From JAWXTS01 sp044433305 (GTDB lineage Bacteria > Bacteroidota > Bacteroidia > Bacteroidales > Rikenellaceae), in assembly GCA_044433305.1 (NCBI GenBank), contig JAWXTS010000086.1:1-6358 (forward strand): 6,358 nucleotides of DNA, read 5' to 3'. This document shows positions 5,271 to 6,358 of the stretch, piece after piece. The notes under the pieces were generated by a model, which searched no databases, was not told the origin of the DNA, and saw only the letters and a list, made by a program, of their open reading frames with translations. Position 1 is the first letter of the stretch, and each line of letters begins with the position of its first letter. The position numbers and the translations under genes were made by a program.

Positions 5271-5966
5271 ATGAAAACTAAAGACCTGATTTTTATCGCG
5301 GCCCTAGTAGCGGTCTTCACACCTATATTCCTTTGCGACTCAATATATGAGGGATACAAAGTTATAAATGGTAACCACCCCTATATGCTAGCCTTTATCA
5401 AGTTCGCCCTTTTGTCAACTCTCGGTGAGTCTATCAGCATGCGCATTAAGATGGGTAGCTACAACCCAGCGAACTATGGACTTCTGCCTCGCGCAATCCT
5501 GTGGGGACTATTTGGTATATGGATAGCCATCGCCATGAAAGCACTAGCTATGGGCACGCCATACCTTGCAACAAGCCTAGGCATCAAGAATGTCCCTGAG
5601 GCTATGGCAGGCTCTTTCTCAGCTACCAAGCTACTTGTAGCCTTTATGATTAGCGTTATGATGAATACGACCTTTGGCCCTGTATTTATGACCCTACATA
5701 AGATTACAGACACCCATATCCTTAATCATGGTGGCAGCCTCAAGGCACTAATCACACCTATCAACATGAGCGAGTACTTTCAGAATCTCAACTGGAAGAT
5801 ACAGTGGGGCTTTGTATTCAAGAAGACCATACCATTGTTTTGGTTCCCTGCCCATACTATTACCTTTATGCTACCTGCCGAATATCAGGTTCTCTTTGCC
5901 GCAGCACTAAGCATCGCCTTGGGCGTAATCCTATCCGTTGCCGCCGTAATGTCCCGCGCAGACTAA
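5271..5966 (+). CDS. Polytopic membrane protein with Mpv17/PMP22-like C-terminus
   Basis: A 231-residue inner-membrane protein with about five or six hydrophobic segments: roughly 6-22, 39-56, 74-94, 119-139, 185-201 and 205-227. The C-terminal part, FWFPAHTITFMLP (190-202) followed by YQVLFAAALSIALGVILS (205-222), resembles the Mpv17/PMP22 signature W-x-P-x-x-x-x-x-F-x-x-x-P, then Y/R-V-L and a late L-S. A central FGPVFMTLHKI (135-145) fits the family's GP...H segment. Eukaryotic members are channel-like proteins of mitochondria and peroxisomes; bacterial function is unknown. The similarity is distant and judged by eye. It is third in the operon, 4 nt after the ACT gene, and is followed by a strong terminator. 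Context suggests a link to aryl-acid metabolism, such as acid movement across the membrane or membrane homeostasis; this is inference. Confidence 0.6.
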   Translation: MKTKDLIFIAALVAVFTPIFLCDSIYEGYKVINGNHPYMLAFIKFALLSTLGESISMRIKMGSYNPANYGLLPRAILWGLFGIWIAIAMKALAMGTPYLATSLGIKNVPEAMAGSFSATKLLVAFMISVMMNTTFGPVFMTLHKITDTHILNHGGSLKALITPINMSEYFQNLNWKIQWGFVFKKTIPLFWFPAHTITFMLPAEYQVLFAAALSIALGVILSVAAVMSRAD

Positions 5967-6035
5967 GCAAGCATACATCCAGCTTCACATCTTAAGGGAT
6001 ATAATACATTATCTCTAAAGATTGGCACACAGAAC

Positions 6036-6069
6036 AGGAGCAATCATTTAACGATTGCTCCTTTTTTTT
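6036..6069 (+). terminator. Strong rho-independent terminator of the CoA ligase operon
   Basis: GGAGCAATC (6037-6045) pairs perfectly with GATTGCTCC (6053-6061) around a 7-nt loop, extended by A6036-T6062, and is followed by eight consecutive T (6062-6069). It is 69 nt after the stop codon of the membrane protein. The 5967-6035 stretch between them shows nothing recognisable. Confidence 0.93.
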
Positions 6070-6074
6070 GCACA

Positions 6075-6106
6075 CGGCACACGGGGTGTGCCGCACGAAC
6101 TGCGTG
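6075..6106. repeat. Palindromic repeat unit core 1 (double hairpin)
   Basis: A perfect 8-bp stem, CGGCACAC (6075-6082) with GTGTGCCG (6086-6093), closes a GGG loop. It is followed immediately by CACG (6094-6097), a 5-nt loop, and CGTG (6103-6106). It lies just 5 nt after the T-run of the operon terminator, so it is unlikely to be part of that operon's mRNA. Confidence 0.7.
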
Positions 6107-6196
6107 TTAGGGTTCTAAGGTATGAGGTGTGTAAAATAAAGGTCGCTGCAAGTAAATGCCACGCGCAAACCTAAATCAGCGATTACCTGCTCGACT

Positions 6197-6232
6197 TATC
6201 CGTCGCACACCCTGTGTGCCACGCGAGCCGTG
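6197..6232. repeat. Palindromic repeat unit core 2 (double hairpin)
   Basis: TATCCGTC leads into GCACAC-CCT-GTGTGC (6205-6219). The stem can extend past a C-C mismatch by pairing CGT (6201-6203) with ACG (6221-6223). A second small dyad, CACG (6220-6223), 5-nt loop, CGTG (6229-6232), follows and competes for the same bases. It matches core 3 at 22 of 23 positions over 6197-6219. Confidence 0.7.
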
Positions 6233-6312
6233 AGAGGTAGTTGAAGGTTATAATTCTGATGCTGGGAAGTGTGGAATAAGGCATACCCAAGAAATAACAT
6301 AAATCAGAATTT

Positions 6313-6358
6313 ACGGATTCGGCTATCCGTCGCACACTCTGTGTGCTGCCGCGCGGCA
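6313..6358. repeat. Palindromic repeat unit core 3 with flanking dyads
   Basis: Three adjacent inverted repeats are packed together: ACGGAT/ATCCGT (6313-6318 and 6325-6330), then GCACAC-TCT-GTGTGC (6332-6346), then the perfect 12-bp palindrome TGCCGCGCGGCA (6347-6358), which reaches the last base of the window. The middle core matches core 2 at all but one position over 6324-6346. Confidence 0.7.

Larger units (their letters stand above)
6075..6358. repeat. Degenerate tandem array of ~127-128 nt units with palindromic cores
   Basis: The region holds no credible gene. Three palindromic cores, GCACAC-N3-GTGTGC, start at 6077, 6205 and 6332, so the spacing is 128 and 127 nt. The last two units also share a preceding TAAATCAG (6172-6179 and 6300-6307), a TTAC, and TATCCGTC directly before the core. 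Between cores, shorter blocks recur with indels, such as AAGGT...AT and GTGTG...AATAA-GG. The pattern is a set of related, diverged units rather than chance palindromes. The array is cut by the right edge, so its full extent is unknown. Confidence 0.7.

Noticed and set aside
6042..6060. A fourth repeat unit starting in the operon terminator (AATCA...CGATT resembling the TAAATCAG block)
   Set aside because: The offset from core 1 (35 nt versus 31 nt) and the intervening sequence do not match; the likeness follows from the terminator stem itself.
6075..6346. CRISPR array
   Set aside because: Spacing of about 100 nt between short palindromic cores, poor repeat identity, partial similarity between the intervening segments and no cas genes.
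6186..6356. Open frame of 57 codons on the minus strand running through repeat units 2 and 3
   Set aside because: It has no start upstream inside the window except an internal ATG, its codons are imposed by the palindromes, and unit 1 is interrupted by stops in the equivalent frame. It looks like a repeat-derived spurious frame.

Overview
The window reads as chromosomal DNA from a member of the Bacteroidales (Bacteroidota). Four observations support this. Best-preserved promoter has the Bacteroidota form (TTTG, 19 nt, TAnnTTTG). The start codons lack Shine-Dalgarno sequences and follow A/T-rich leaders. The proteins most resemble my recollection of Bacteroides/Porphyromonas-type homologues. 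Codon use is rich in CTA and ATA. Genus cannot be set from the sequence alone. There are no transposases, tRNAs, rRNAs or CRISPR arrays.

Layout. (1) 1-174, plus strand: the last 57 codons of a major-royal-jelly/yellow-like beta-propeller protein, followed by a terminator at 178-213 that it shares with the convergent gene. (2) 238-2201, minus strand: two separately transcribed genes, a lipoprotein glycerophosphodiester phosphodiesterase (238-1035) and a YghZ-type aldo-keto reductase (1209-2201). The reductase has its own strong terminator and a near-perfect promoter. (3) 2422-3363, plus strand: a two-gene operon, divergent from the reductase, encoding a DUF1893 protein with a predicted deaminase-like fold and a six-helix ECF-transporter S component; it ends in a clear terminator. 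(4) 3516-5966, plus strand: a three-gene operon of phenylacetate-CoA ligase (PaaK family), a tandem ACT-domain protein and a polytopic membrane protein with an Mpv17/PMP22-like C-terminal signature, closed by a very strong terminator at 6036-6069. (5) 6070-6358: no credible gene, but three palindromic repeat units whose cores lie 128 and 127 nt apart, each followed by a second small inverted repeat. The array probably continues past the window.

How the genes fit together. Operon 3 pairs a membrane substrate-binding subunit of a vitamin- or nucleobase-type importer with a soluble protein of unresolved function. Operon 4 pairs an aryl-acid CoA ligase with a probable aromatic-amino-acid-sensing ACT protein and a membrane protein that might move the acid or respond to membrane stress. 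These functional links are inferred from gene order. The least explained items are the 127-128 nt repeat array, the DUF1893/ECF pair, and the membrane protein in the PaaK operon.
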